Below are positions 7,130 through 15,810 of a stretch of DNA of 64,000 nucleotides, in pieces. Every line of letters begins with the position of its first letter. Position 1 is the first letter of the stretch. The DNA lies in assembly GCA_002212725.1 (NCBI GenBank), contig MTCR01000102.1, positions 1 through 64,000 on the forward strand, written 5' to 3'. The position numbers were made by a program, and so were the translations under genes. The notes beneath the pieces are model-generated. The model was given only the letters and a program-made list of their open reading frames with translations. It did not search any database and had not been told where the DNA came from. The DNA is from Sphingobacteriales bacterium TSM_CSM (lineage in GTDB: Bacteria; Bacteroidota; Bacteroidia; Chitinophagales; UBA2359).

Positions 7130-9406
7130 ATGAGCAGCAACGGGGTTCTTAAACTCTTTATAGCTTATGCCGGCCAAGATGCGGCATATTGCCACCAACT
7201 GCGGCAACATTTGGCTGCATTGGAGCGCATGGAGCAGGTTCAGATTTGGTACGATGGCGAAATAGTAGCCGGTCAAGATTGGGAAACCGAACTGCTGAAC
7301 CACCTGCAAACTGCCGATATTATACTGCTGTTGGTAAGCCCCGATTTTATTGCTTCCGATTTTTGCTATGAAACCCTGTTTCCCATAGCAATAAAAATGC
7401 ACAAAAGCCAAACAGCAACGGTGGTACCTGTTATTATAAGGCAGTGCATTTGGGAAGAAACCCTGTTGGGGAAAATGAAACCGCTTCCCAAAAACGGGGT
7501 TCCGCCAACCAACCCGGCCATTTGGAGCAGCCCCGATGACGGATACGCCCATATAGCCCACGAATTGAGTTTAATGGTAAACGCCGAACTGCAAAAACGC
7601 GGTCTGCTGCCCCAAGAAGAAGGATCCGTTACCCGGCCTATAAATAAATTTAAACAAGGTAAAGTGTTGTATCTGGTGCCCGAACAAATGCAGGTACTCA
7701 AAAAACACATTTGCCTCATACGCATAGCTCCCGAAGACATAAACCCCGAACTCCTGAAAGAACGGCTTAAAAATGCAACCGATGCGGTTATAGAAAGCAT
7801 ACGCATTGACAGCATTATGAAAGCCGAAATCATTGACGACACCAACGGCGAAGCGTTTGAAATTGACCGCATTGGTGAACTGGAACAACCTATAGAAGAA
7901 GATAATTATACCGAATGGCGGTACCATGTTACCCCGCACAAAGAAGGAGTTTATAACCTTTGCATAAAAGTATCTATACTGGTTAAGGTTGCCGAGCTAA
8001 GCAAGTTTGTATATAAAGATGTGGTGGTTTTAGACCGCACCATTCAGGTAACCACCTACACCATAGAACCGCAGGCTACAGATTGGAGAGTGGCCAATGA
8101 AGTACTGCCCATACAGGAAGCAACCGATTTTAATATAACCGAAGTTAAAAACGAAAATGAACCCACCGGCAACAACCGCCGCCTGCTTGCCCGAATGCTG
8201 ACGGCTATTTTGGCAGCTGTGTTTTTTGTGCCCATTTTATCTTGGGCGTTTCTGGCAGAGTGGGTAACGCCGCTATACCTGAAACTTGCCTACGACGACC
8301 ACCGTACCCTGCAAGATGACCGTATTGCCGTAAAAAAGAACGGCAAGTGGGGCTTTGTAAACAAATGGGGCATTGAAAGCACACCAACTATTTACGACGA
8401 GGCATACAATTTTACCAACGGCATTGCCATGGTAAAACAAAACGGAAAAGAGGTGAAACTTGGGCGCGATACCACACAAAGCCTCTTGCAAAGAATGTGG
8501 AACCCTATAGATTTTGTTATACCCGATAACCTTTGCGCCAACATCAACTGCGGCGCACACGGCACCTGCAACCCGCAAACGGGTAAGTGCAATTGCAAAG
8601 ACGGCTACACTGGCGACAGATGCCAAACCCCGCCGCCAAAACCCGACAACCTCTGCAAAAACATCAACTGCGGCGCACACGGCACCTGCAACCCGCAAAC
8701 GGGTAAGTGCAATTGCAAAGACGGCTACACCGGCGACAGATGCCAAACCCCGCCGCCAAAACCCGACAACCTCTGCAAAAACATCAACTGCGGCGTACAC
8801 GGCACCTGCAACCCGCAAACGGGTAAGTGCAATTGCAAAGACGGCTACACCGGCGACAGATGCCAAACCCCGCCGCCAAAACCCGACAACCCCTGCAGCA
8901 GTATTAACTGCGGTGCACACGGCACCTGCAATCCGCAAACGGGTAAGTGCAATTGCAAAGACGGCTACACCGGCGACAGATGCCAAACCCCGCCCCAACC
9001 GCCCGATGTTTGTGCAGAGTTGCGTTGTAACCCCGTAGGTACAGCATCATGCGATGCCGTAAAACGCAAATGTATTTGCAAACCCGGTTACGAGGGGGCA
9101 CGATGCCAAATTAAAACAGACCCTTGCAGTAATGTGCGTTGCCCGGTAGGAAAGAACTGTGTTAATGGTCAATGCGTATGCCCCGAAGGATTTACCGGAA
9201 AAAATTGCAGAACCCCCGTTAAATGTGTAAATGTAGATTGTGGCACACATGGCAATTGTAACCCCGAAACAGGTGAATGTATTTGCAAAGATGGCTACAC
9301 CGGCAACCGGTGCCAAACCCCGCCCTCTAAATGCGCAAATGTGGTTTGCGACCCCAATTGCCCCTGCGACCCCAAAACCGGCAAGTGCGACTGTGGTATT
9401 GATTAA
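7130..9406 (+). CDS. TIR - transmembrane - WG repeat - EGF-like repeat receptor-like protein
   Basis: A 758-residue protein with unusual domain order. Residues 7-150 form a TIR domain (LFIAYAGQDAAYCHQLRQHL, then DIILLLVSPDFIASDFCYE, then VVPVIIRQCIW). Residues about 165-345 are a beta-rich region with an EWRYHVTPHKEGVYNL strand pair, seen in other bacterial signalling proteins but not named here. One hydrophobic helix lies at about 354-378, preceded by RRLLAR, which predicts the TIR side stays in the cytoplasm. A WG repeat (about 400-445; KKNGKWGFVNKWG) follows, then eight Cys-rich EGF-like modules from about 465 to the end, the first four nearly identical. Bacterial TIRs often hydrolyse NAD+; here the usual C-x-x-E motif reads FCYETLF, so activity is uncertain. 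The gene stands alone. Confidence 0.9.
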   Translation: MSSNGVLKLFIAYAGQDAAYCHQLRQHLAALERMEQVQIWYDGEIVAGQDWETELLNHLQTADIILLLVSPDFIASDFCYETLFPIAIKMHKSQTATVVPVIIRQCIWEETLLGKMKPLPKNGVPPTNPAIWSSPDDGYAHIAHELSLMVNAELQKRGLLPQEEGSVTRPINKFKQGKVLYLVPEQMQVLKKHICLIRIAPEDINPELLKERLKNATDAVIESIRIDSIMKAEIIDDTNGEAFEIDRIGELEQPIEEDNYTEWRYHVTPHKEGVYNLCIKVSILVKVAELSKFVYKDVVVLDRTIQVTTYTIEPQATDWRVANEVLPIQEATDFNITEVKNENEPTGNNRRLLARMLTAILAAVFFVPILSWAFLAEWVTPLYLKLAYDDHRTLQDDRIAVKKNGKWGFVNKWGIESTPTIYDEAYNFTNGIAMVKQNGKEVKLGRDTTQSLLQRMWNPIDFVIPDNLCANINCGAHGTCNPQTGKCNCKDGYTGDRCQTPPPKPDNLCKNINCGAHGTCNPQTGKCNCKDGYTGDRCQTPPPKPDNLCKNINCGVHGTCNPQTGKCNCKDGYTGDRCQTPPPKPDNPCSSINCGAHGTCNPQTGKCNCKDGYTGDRCQTPPQPPDVCAELRCNPVGTASCDAVKRKCICKPGYEGARCQIKTDPCSNVRCPVGKNCVNGQCVCPEGFTGKNCRTPVKCVNVDCGTHGNCNPETGECICKDGYTGNRCQTPPSKCANVVCDPNCPCDPKTGKCDCGID
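8521..9000 (+). repeat. Four tandem 120-bp EGF-encoding units
   Basis: Units at 8521-8640, 8641-8760, 8761-8880 and 8881-9000, each 40 codons and each with six Cys in EGF spacing (CGAHGTCNPQTGKCNCKDGY, then TGDRC). Units two and three differ by one base (GCA/GTA, Ala/Val), so the duplication is recent. Diverged EGF-like modules continue to 9403. Confidence 0.95.
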
Positions 9407-9524
9407 AATTACTTGTTTTCTGAACCTGAATTACTTGGTTTTCTTAGTAAGAGGCGTTAGCCGCCGGCAAAAACCGGTAGCACTCCGGTTGAATAAACAG
9501 CTAAAAATCTTTTCCTTACAGGTA

Positions 9525-9554
9525 TTGTTTTTTAAACATAATGGTTTATTTTTG
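9525..9554 (+). promoter_or_regulatory. Bacteroidota-type promoter in front of a decayed gene
   Basis: TTG (9525-9527), a 19-bp spacer and TATTTTTG (9547-9554), which fits the TTTG-N19-21-TAnnTTTG consensus. A second box-like TAATTTTTG sits at 9562-9570. Both precede the short ATG frame at 9579. Confidence 0.5.
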
Positions 9555-9578
9555 AGTTCTTTAATTTTTGCACTCAAA

Positions 9579-10148
9579 ATGAACAACATTATGAAAACGC
9601 AAAACTTTTATGTAGATTCATGCCCCCCGCAAAGGTAAACAAACAATAACCGCTTTAACACAAATAAGAACACCACTTAAATTTTTGATGGATGGCATTT
9701 CTGCTGTTTAACTGCGCGTTCACGCTTAAAGTTCAGACTGAGCCTTCTTTAGACCTCGAAACCACCATTACCGGGGAAATTCCCGGAAGAGTATATTTTG
9801 TGCATTTTAACCCAACCGGAATTGGATTAGATGAGCATCATAATACACAAGTAGTATCTATGTATATTAAATTTTAATTTTATGACCCTTCTGACAACCT
9901 GTGAAACTGCCAATGCCTTGCAATTTATACCTAACCCTGCCAACCAGCAAGTTACCGTTCAGTTCTTGCAGCCGGCACCTGCCCAGGAAACCCTGTATTT
10001 GTATGATATGAGCGGAAAACTGCTGCACACAACCCCTGCCGGCGACAGGGCAACTCTGCAAATAAACACCACAAATCTGTATAACGGTGTTTACTACCTG
10101 CGTTTGGGTACCGGCGCAGAAGTAGAAAAATTAGTTGTCATTCATTAA
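9579..10148 (+). pseudogene. Remnant of a T9SS cargo gene with orphan sorting domain
   Basis: Three broken pieces on one strand. A start (ATG 9579) runs only 19 codons to a stop. A 61-codon frame (9692-9877; ends HHNTQVVSMYIKF) has no recognisable domain. An 88-codon frame (9882-10148) encodes a near-complete type A T9SS sorting domain (LQFIPNPANQQVTVQF, LYLYDMSGKLL, NLYNGVYYLRL, KLVVIH). The sorting domain has no signal peptide or cargo of its own, so it cannot be exported as it stands. A promoter upstream and a terminator downstream (10161-10193) frame the locus like one original transcription unit. Deletion plus frameshift is inferred; a genuine small protein is less likely. Confidence 0.6.
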
Positions 10149-10160
10149 TTATCTCACCCA

Positions 10161-10197
10161 AAGCCGGAAATGCACGTTTGCCATTTCCGGCTTTTCA
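10161..10197 (+). terminator. Rho-independent terminator after the orphan sorting domain
   Basis: Perfect 12-bp arms AAGCCGGAAATG (10161-10172) and CATTTCCGGCTT (10182-10193) with a 9-nt loop and a T-rich tail. Confidence 0.8.
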
Positions 10198-10212
10198 TTT
10201 TACAGTAATACT

Positions 10213-11772
10213 ATGAAAAAAATAATGCTTTTTCTTATATTTATCACTTTTGCGTTAGCTGCACAAACAAGTAATTTTACATATTTTAATAAGATGTTTG
10301 AAGCAGACACTATGAATTTATTATCGCAAGTGGTGAAACCTATAAATGACGGGTATTTAGTGATAGGAGGTTATATAACCGTGAATAAAAAAGCAATTTA
10401 CATTATGAAACTAAGTTTAATAGGAGATGTAGTTTGGTTTAAACATCTTGACGAGGGCAATAACTTGGGAGTAGTAGAGGATGGCAAATTTGCTATTGCC
10501 ACTAGTGATAATAAATTTGTTATAACTTATGCAAAGGGGCAGCCAATCAATGGGTTTGGAGAAATGCATTTAACAAAGTTTGATGAGTCTGGTGAAATTT
10601 TATGGCATAAAGTATATTCAGACTCATCATCTAAATATGCAAAGCAAGTGATAGAAACTACAGATGGGGGGTTTGCCTTAGTTGGCGTACAGGGGGAAAA
10701 TTCTCCTGCCCGTTACTATTTACTCAAAACCGATGCTGCCGGCAATTTTGAATGGGATAGGTCTTATATATTAGATGATAGTTCTGCGGCCTTCTCCATA
10801 CAAGAAACCCCCTGGGACGGCGGCTTTATCATAGGCGGGTATGCCTACAACACCGCCTCCGGCACCGGCAACTACGATGCCTGGGTCATTAAAACCAACT
10901 ACCTTGGCGATACCCTCTGGACCCGCACCTACGGCGACCCAACCGGCAACGATTGTGCCTGTAAAGTTATTCCCCTTACCACCCTACAAGAGTACTTTTT
11001 TGAGGGCAAGCCAATTATTTATTTACTAACCGGCTGTATTAAAATTGGCTCCAATACGTATTCTTACGCTGCCCATCTTGATGAAAATGGCAATATTCTT
11101 TGGGAAAGAATTTACAGCCCCGAAAATGCGCTCTTTAACGGCGATGTTGGAGAAGGGGTTGTTGGTTTTCAGACCTACCCAATTATAAGGGCAGATCGTT
11201 CTTATATTGCGGTCATGTACAAGTATAATTCGTTGGGCAACTATTCCAATCTGCTGGTAGATTTCGATAAATACGGTATTGTCAACTGGAATAAGGAGTT
11301 GGAGCTAAACCCCGAAGCCGATTGTTACCTCAAAGACATGCAACCCACCCCCGATGGCGGCTACGTGCTGGCAGGCTATCGGTACGATGTACCCCAAAAA
11401 GGGTGGATACTCAAAATAGATGCAGATGGCAACTACTGCACCCCCGTAGGTTGCGATAGTACGGTAGTAGTATCGGCAGCAGAAACAGCAGGTTTACCCA
11501 ACAAAACACCCATGTCGCTGGTACAGATAAATCCCAATCCGGTGCGGGGCGGCGGCGTGTTCACCATATCCCACCAGCTACCTGCCGAGTTTCCGGTGGC
11601 GCAGTTCATCCTCTACAACCAACTTGGCAAAGCAGTCTGGCAGCAGGAATTTAATACATGGGACAGAACAAAAATTTTGCAGTTGCCGCCCGGTTTACCC
11701 ATGGGTTTATACCTTTGGCAGGTATCTTATATGGGCAATGTTGCGGCAAGCGGGAAGGTAGTGGTAGAATAG
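10213..11772 (+). CDS. Secreted T9SS cargo protein with DGG repeats
   Basis: A 519-residue protein from the ATG at 10213, chosen because MKKIMLFLIFITFALAAQ is a clear signal peptide; in-frame codons upstream overlap the previous terminator. Repeats with a TTDGGFALVGV / TPDGGYVLAGY / WDGGFIIGGY pattern recur through the body, as in beta-propeller-like secreted proteins that carry a type A tail. The C-terminus (about 430-519) is a T9SS sorting domain (VQINPNPV, FILYNQLGKAVWQQEF, MGLYLWQVSY, GKVVVE). Substrate or ligand is unknown. The first 500 bases are more AT-rich than the remainder, hinting at a mosaic origin. Confidence 0.8.
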   Translation: MKKIMLFLIFITFALAAQTSNFTYFNKMFEADTMNLLSQVVKPINDGYLVIGGYITVNKKAIYIMKLSLIGDVVWFKHLDEGNNLGVVEDGKFAIATSDNKFVITYAKGQPINGFGEMHLTKFDESGEILWHKVYSDSSSKYAKQVIETTDGGFALVGVQGENSPARYYLLKTDAAGNFEWDRSYILDDSSAAFSIQETPWDGGFIIGGYAYNTASGTGNYDAWVIKTNYLGDTLWTRTYGDPTGNDCACKVIPLTTLQEYFFEGKPIIYLLTGCIKIGSNTYSYAAHLDENGNILWERIYSPENALFNGDVGEGVVGFQTYPIIRADRSYIAVMYKYNSLGNYSNLLVDFDKYGIVNWNKELELNPEADCYLKDMQPTPDGGYVLAGYRYDVPQKGWILKIDADGNYCTPVGCDSTVVVSAAETAGLPNKTPMSLVQINPNPVRGGGVFTISHQLPAEFPVAQFILYNQLGKAVWQQEFNTWDRTKILQLPPGLPMGLYLWQVSYMGNVAASGKVVVE

Positions 11773-11834
11773 GTAGTAGCGATACTTGTATCGGAAGGGA
11801 TATAGATTAAGCGATACAAGTATCGCTACTACCT
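11771..11834. repeat. Perfect 23-bp inverted repeat
   Basis: Arms 11771-11793 and 11812-11834 are exact reverse complements around an 18-nt loop, built on GTAGCGATACTTGTATCG. The left arm begins inside the stop codon of the preceding gene. No T-tract follows, so a REP- or MITE-like dispersed element is more likely than a terminator. Confidence 0.7.
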
Positions 11835-12114
11835 GCCATTTCGGACAGTATCAAATCATTTTTTTGCTATCTTGCATAAAATAAAATCATGTTCATCGTA
11901 AAATCATGTAAATCATGGTTCAAGCCATAATATGCCTTGCCCTCTTTGCAACTCCTTACCGGCGCAAGCGGTAAAATATTGGTAGAATGATTGATGGCGG
12001 AGACGCACATCTATGCGTCTTGTGCAGGTGTATATGGTTGTTGGATTTGGAAACGCTGCCTGCTGCTTGTGTTTACTGCCGGTTTTACCCCGTTCTTTTT
12101 GTATCTTTGCACCT
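11835..12114. other. Intergenic with short direct repeats and promoter
   Basis: Contains near-repeats of AAAATCATGT/AAATCATG (about 11879-11920), a type of short repeat often scattered in Bacteroidota intergenic DNA, then the promoter box of the next gene. No gene seen. Confidence 0.4.
12102..12109 (+). promoter_or_regulatory. -7 promoter box immediately before the start codon
   Basis: TATCTTTG followed by C matches the Bacteroidota TAnnTTTG box. Only five bases separate it from the ATG at 12115, so the mRNA should be leaderless or nearly so. This also decides the start codon. Confidence 0.65.
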
Positions 12115-12906
12115 ATGACCCAACAGCAGCTACATGAACTATTAGAAATACAGGCGGCGCGGTTTAACCAAGCCTCGTTTATTGAAAACGACCCCATATC
12201 GGTACCGCACCGCTTTACCCTACTGCCCGATATTGAAATTGCCGCCTTTATTTCTGCCACGCTGGCCTGGGGAAACCGCAAAGCCATTATTAACAGCGCC
12301 AACAACTTTTTGGCTTGTATGGATAACGACCCGCACCGGTTTGTGCTGCACTGCCATGATACCGACCTGAAAGCCTTTGTACACTTTAAACATCGCACCT
12401 TTACCCCTACCGATGCGCTGTATTTTGTAGAATTTTTCAGGTGGTATTATGCCCGAAATGCATCTTTGGAAAATGCTTTTGCCCAATTTCTGCAACCAGA
12501 ACATTTACATACCGGCGCTGCCTTAACCGGATTTCACCAACTGTTTTTCAGCCTGCCCCATGCGCCGGTGCGCACTCAAAAACATGTAGCTACCCCTTTG
12601 CGCAACTCTGCCTGCAAGCGGCTGAACATGTTTTTGCGCTGGATGGTAAGAACCGACAGCAGCGGTGTGGATTTTGGACTTTGGAAACAAATACAACCGG
12701 CGCAACTGCTTTGCCCCTTAGATGTACACGTTGACCGCATTGCCCGAAGGCTGAACCTGCTGCAACGCAAACAAACCGACTGGCAAGCCGTTCTGGAACT
12801 TACCGCCAACCTGCGCCACTTTAACCCAACCGACCCCGTTAAATACGATTTCGCCCTGTTTGGCATGGGATTGGTTGAAAAAAACAAGGCAAAAGAAATT
12901 TGGTGA
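12115..12906 (+). CDS. TIGR02757 / DUF2400 family protein
   Basis: A 263-residue cytoplasmic protein of the DUF2400 (TIGR02757) family, whose biochemical role is unknown; helix-hairpin-helix-like character in the C-terminal half (CPLDVHVDRIARRL, PTDPVKYDFALFGMG) suggests a nucleic-acid-related fold. Family signatures visible are DPISVPHRF, FISATLAWGNRKAII, then NMFLRWMVR and DFGLWKQI. Length is slightly above the usual 250. The start at 12115 is favoured over an in-frame ATG at 12013 because homology starts at MTQQQLHELLE and the -7 box abuts it. It faces the convergent DinB gene. Confidence 0.88.
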   Translation: MTQQQLHELLEIQAARFNQASFIENDPISVPHRFTLLPDIEIAAFISATLAWGNRKAIINSANNFLACMDNDPHRFVLHCHDTDLKAFVHFKHRTFTPTDALYFVEFFRWYYARNASLENAFAQFLQPEHLHTGAALTGFHQLFFSLPHAPVRTQKHVATPLRNSACKRLNMFLRWMVRTDSSGVDFGLWKQIQPAQLLCPLDVHVDRIARRLNLLQRKQTDWQAVLELTANLRHFNPTDPVKYDFALFGMGLVEKNKAKEIW

Positions 12907-12942
12907 AAGTTAACAAATAATTATATATGCAGTGCCCTACTG

Positions 12943-13473
12943 TTATTTCCGCGTTTTACTTTTTAAGATTGCCGCCGCCATAAAACTTTCCATACCTTCG
13001 GCAGTCGGGCCATAAACAGACGGGTTTGGCGCTCCCATTGCGCGGTAATAGGTTGTTAACTGCCCTCTGTGATGTATGGTGTCAAACAGCAAATCCCAAA
13101 ACAGATTCATCATTATACCCTCATACAGAATAATACCATCTGCCGTAAGTAATACCATGCCGTTTTCCCATAGCTGCTCATCTACCAATTGCAGTTTGCT
13201 CATTAAAAGTTGCGAATTGGTTTGGTAATACTCACATGCTTCCGCAATGCTGTCAAAAGTTCTGTTATGCTCTGCTATTTCCATAGTATCTACAGCTTTC
13301 AGCAAATCTTCGGCATGGGGTAGTATATGCCCTATTATTTCAATGGCAGAACGGCTTTTTTCATGCGGCCGATACTGTAACCGGCTCATATCAGACGGCA
13401 GTGCTTTAAGGGCAACCATGGTTCTCTTTAGTTCCTTCTGCCAGCAAGTTATAAAAAACTGCAAATTATTCAT
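12943..13473 (-). CDS. DinB-family putative metal-dependent protein
   Basis: A 176-residue four-helix-bundle protein of the DinB/YfiT superfamily, probably cytoplasmic. The family usually binds a divalent metal through three histidines; His49 in IEIIGHILPH and the pair in DTIHHRGQLTTYYR are the likely ligands, and the HHRGQL motif is typical. Members include thiol transferases and stress-induced proteins, so the reaction cannot be inferred. It ends close to the convergent DUF2400 gene with no clear terminator between them. Confidence 0.85.
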   Translation of the reverse strand: MNNLQFFITCWQKELKRTMVALKALPSDMSRLQYRPHEKSRSAIEIIGHILPHAEDLLKAVDTMEIAEHNRTFDSIAEACEYYQTNSQLLMSKLQLVDEQLWENGMVLLTADGIILYEGIMMNLFWDLLFDTIHHRGQLTTYYRAMGAPNPSVYGPTAEGMESFMAAAILKSKTRK

Positions 13474-13603
13474 TTGTCTTTAAACTTTAAAACATAAAAG
13501 CATATCATCAAATAACAGGCTTCGTTTAAGCTTTCATTTACCGGTAAATCCGGTGCAGCTAAAGCCGGCAAGTAGCCGGGAATGTGCATTTACTGACATG
13601 TTA

Positions 13604-15748
13604 CTATTGTTCATCGGCTTCGTACCACTGCAGTTCTTCGGCAGAAAGGTCTTTTACCCCTCTGTCTGCTGCGTTTTTAAGCAGCACATCGGCGCCGGTA
13701 GGCCAAAGCATGGGGCTTTCCTTTTCGGCTACGGTAGCCAGCCACTCGCCGGTGTGGTTAAACCTTACCTGTTGCAGGGGGCGGCCCGGGGCAGCAAAAA
13801 TGGTAATAACGGGTTGTCCTTTTCCATTCCATACAGAGGCCGAACCGTTTTCGGCAGCAATGGCTACATAGTCGTCATTTGGGGTAAAATCGGCATCATT
13901 CAGTTCTCCGGCGTAGGGGGCAATTATCAGGTCTGCGGTGGGGTTGGCATTGCTGTCCATACTCCAAATAAGGGCTTTACCATCTTTAGAGGTGGTAATA
14001 AGTTGTGCGCCGCTTTTAGAAAAGCGCACTGCGGTAATTGTTTTGGCGTGTCCGGCAAGGGTGGCCAGGTTTTCGCCGGTCAGGTTCCATATTTTGGCGG
14101 TATGGTCAAAAGAAGCGGTGGCAATATATTTGTTGTTGTGCGAAAAAGCGGCGTTGGTAAGCCAGTCGGTATGTGCGCTAAAAGCGGCCAGCCGGTTGCC
14201 GCTCCAATCCCAAATTTGGGCATTGCCATATTGGTCGGCGGTAAAAATATGGGTTTGTTTGGGCGAGAACCACACATTATACCCCTTTGCCGAGTTTCCC
14301 TGAAGCGCCAGCACCTGTTTGTTCTGGTCGTTCCATACCAGTGTTTCGTAGTTGTTTTGGGTGGCGGTAAACAGTTGTGCGGGGGGGTAATAGGCATACG
14401 CAATGGCATTGGCAGGCGTTGTAAGGGTGTTTACCAAATTTCCGTTCCAGTTCCAGACTTTGGTAAGGTGGGCGGTATCGGTAGTGATGATGTGTTGTTC
14501 ATCGGGCGAAAAAACGGTTTGGCTTATGGTATTGTTGGCCAGCCGGGCAATTATACCCGATTTCCAGTTCCAAATCCGGGCGGTTCCGTCTTCGGAAGTG
14601 GTAAGCACATAGGTGCCGTCATAAGAAAAACGGGCGTTGTACAAGGGCGCCTTGTGTCCGCGCAGCACGGTTTTAAGGGTGCCCGATGCGGCATCCCAGA
14701 TAATGGCGGTTTTATCGGCAGCGGCGGTAACAAAGTACCGTCCATCGGGCGAAAAGGCAAGGTGGCGTACAGGTGCGCCATGTCCGTACAAAGTTTTCAG
14801 GTATTTTCCCTGCATATCGTACAAATCGGTTACCCCATAGGCGGTGCTTGCGGCAAAGGTGGTGCCGGTTGGCGAAAAAGCAACATCGGTATAGGTATCG
14901 GTAGGTTGTACTACGGTAAACAGCAGTTTTACCGGGTTTTTCAAATCAAAAAAAGCCAGTTTAAACCCGTCGGAGGTAAGGAGGTAGCGTCCGTCGGGCG
15001 AAATTCTGACAAAGGTAAGGAGTTCCATGTTGTTGCCCGGGGTAATTACCTGTGTGTTGTTGCCCTGCCAGTCCCACAGTCTTATGGTTCCATCCCAGCC
15101 GGCGGTGGCAATGGTATTGCCATCGGGCGAAATGTTGAGGTCAAACACAGGGGCCTTATGGCCTTTAAGGTGCAGCAACAGTTTGCCGGCGCTGTCCCAC
15201 AAAATGGCGGTATAGTCTTCGGAGGTGGTAAAGGCATAAATGCCGTTGGGGGTAAATCCAACCGAGTAAACAGGGCGGTTGTGTGCATTGAGTTCGGTGG
15301 TGGCGCCGGTGGCTACGTTTATAAGTTGTGCGTTGTTTCCGGCATCGGCAATAAGATACTGCCCGTCGGGCGAAAAGGCGGCGTTAAATATGGTTTTGTT
15401 AAAGGTATAAGCCGTTTGGTAAAACGGCGTGGAATAGTAGTTGTTATCTATTTCAAACACATCGTTGTAATAGGCTTTCAGCAGGGTTTCGTATGCGTTG
15501 CGGTTGGGCTGCAACTGCCACGATTGGGCTGCCAGCCTGAAACTTTCAGTGGGGTTGTTGAGGCGGTAAAGTGTTTCCAGTGCATCGGAATTAAGATGTT
15601 CGGCCCGATTCTGGTTCATTTGCTGCCTCATATCGGCCCTGCATTGCGCCAGCTCTTTGGTTTTGCAACCCGAAAAAACAACAGAAAAAATAAATAACAA
15701 AGCAAATATATTTATTGCAGTGTGGCAGATTTTAGGTTGAACAGGCAT
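13604..15748 (-). CDS. WD40-repeat lipoprotein
   Basis: A 714-residue protein with a lipobox (VVFSGC, Cys28) after a hydrophobic segment, hence a lipoprotein attached to the inner or outer membrane. After a short helical region (30-110) about a dozen WD40 repeats follow, with recurrent FSPDGQYL..., TAAADKTAIIWD and HGAPVRHLAFSPDGRY patterns, enough for two propellers. WD40 propellers are protein-interaction platforms; partner unknown. The gene sits just downstream of the lamin-tail-domain gene on the same strand (62 nt gap) and may be co-transcribed. Its complementary strand is also open for most of its length, an effect of codon bias. Confidence 0.88.
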   Translation of the reverse strand: MPVQPKICHTAINIFALLFIFSVVFSGCKTKELAQCRADMRQQMNQNRAEHLNSDALETLYRLNNPTESFRLAAQSWQLQPNRNAYETLLKAYYNDVFEIDNNYYSTPFYQTAYTFNKTIFNAAFSPDGQYLIADAGNNAQLINVATGATTELNAHNRPVYSVGFTPNGIYAFTTSEDYTAILWDSAGKLLLHLKGHKAPVFDLNISPDGNTIATAGWDGTIRLWDWQGNNTQVITPGNNMELLTFVRISPDGRYLLTSDGFKLAFFDLKNPVKLLFTVVQPTDTYTDVAFSPTGTTFAASTAYGVTDLYDMQGKYLKTLYGHGAPVRHLAFSPDGRYFVTAAADKTAIIWDAASGTLKTVLRGHKAPLYNARFSYDGTYVLTTSEDGTARIWNWKSGIIARLANNTISQTVFSPDEQHIITTDTAHLTKVWNWNGNLVNTLTTPANAIAYAYYPPAQLFTATQNNYETLVWNDQNKQVLALQGNSAKGYNVWFSPKQTHIFTADQYGNAQIWDWSGNRLAAFSAHTDWLTNAAFSHNNKYIATASFDHTAKIWNLTGENLATLAGHAKTITAVRFSKSGAQLITTSKDGKALIWSMDSNANPTADLIIAPYAGELNDADFTPNDDYVAIAAENGSASVWNGKGQPVITIFAAPGRPLQQVRFNHTGEWLATVAEKESPMLWPTGADVLLKNAADRGVKDLSAEELQWYEADEQ

Positions 15749-15810
15749 GATGAAAGGGTTAATATTTAGTTAAACAAAATAATTAACAGATTTTGATTTA
15801 TATTGCCGCT

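Noticed and set aside
7117-7152. Twelve-codon ATG frame overlapping the TIR gene start
   Set aside because: Too short and out of frame; no evidence of translation.
8273-8998. Minus-strand frame with tandem repeats opposite the EGF modules
   Set aside because: It is only the shadow of the 120-bp repeats; no promoter or start context.
8521-9000. Possible CRISPR-like array
   Set aside because: Units are contiguous, 120 bp, in-frame coding and contain no spacers.
11771-11834. Rho-independent terminator
   Set aside because: No T-tract follows the stem on either strand.
13553-15697. Uninterrupted 714-codon plus-strand frame opposite the WD40 gene
   Set aside because: It mirrors the minus-strand gene, has no signal peptide or domain and is rich in Gly and Phe as expected from antisense reading of biased codons.
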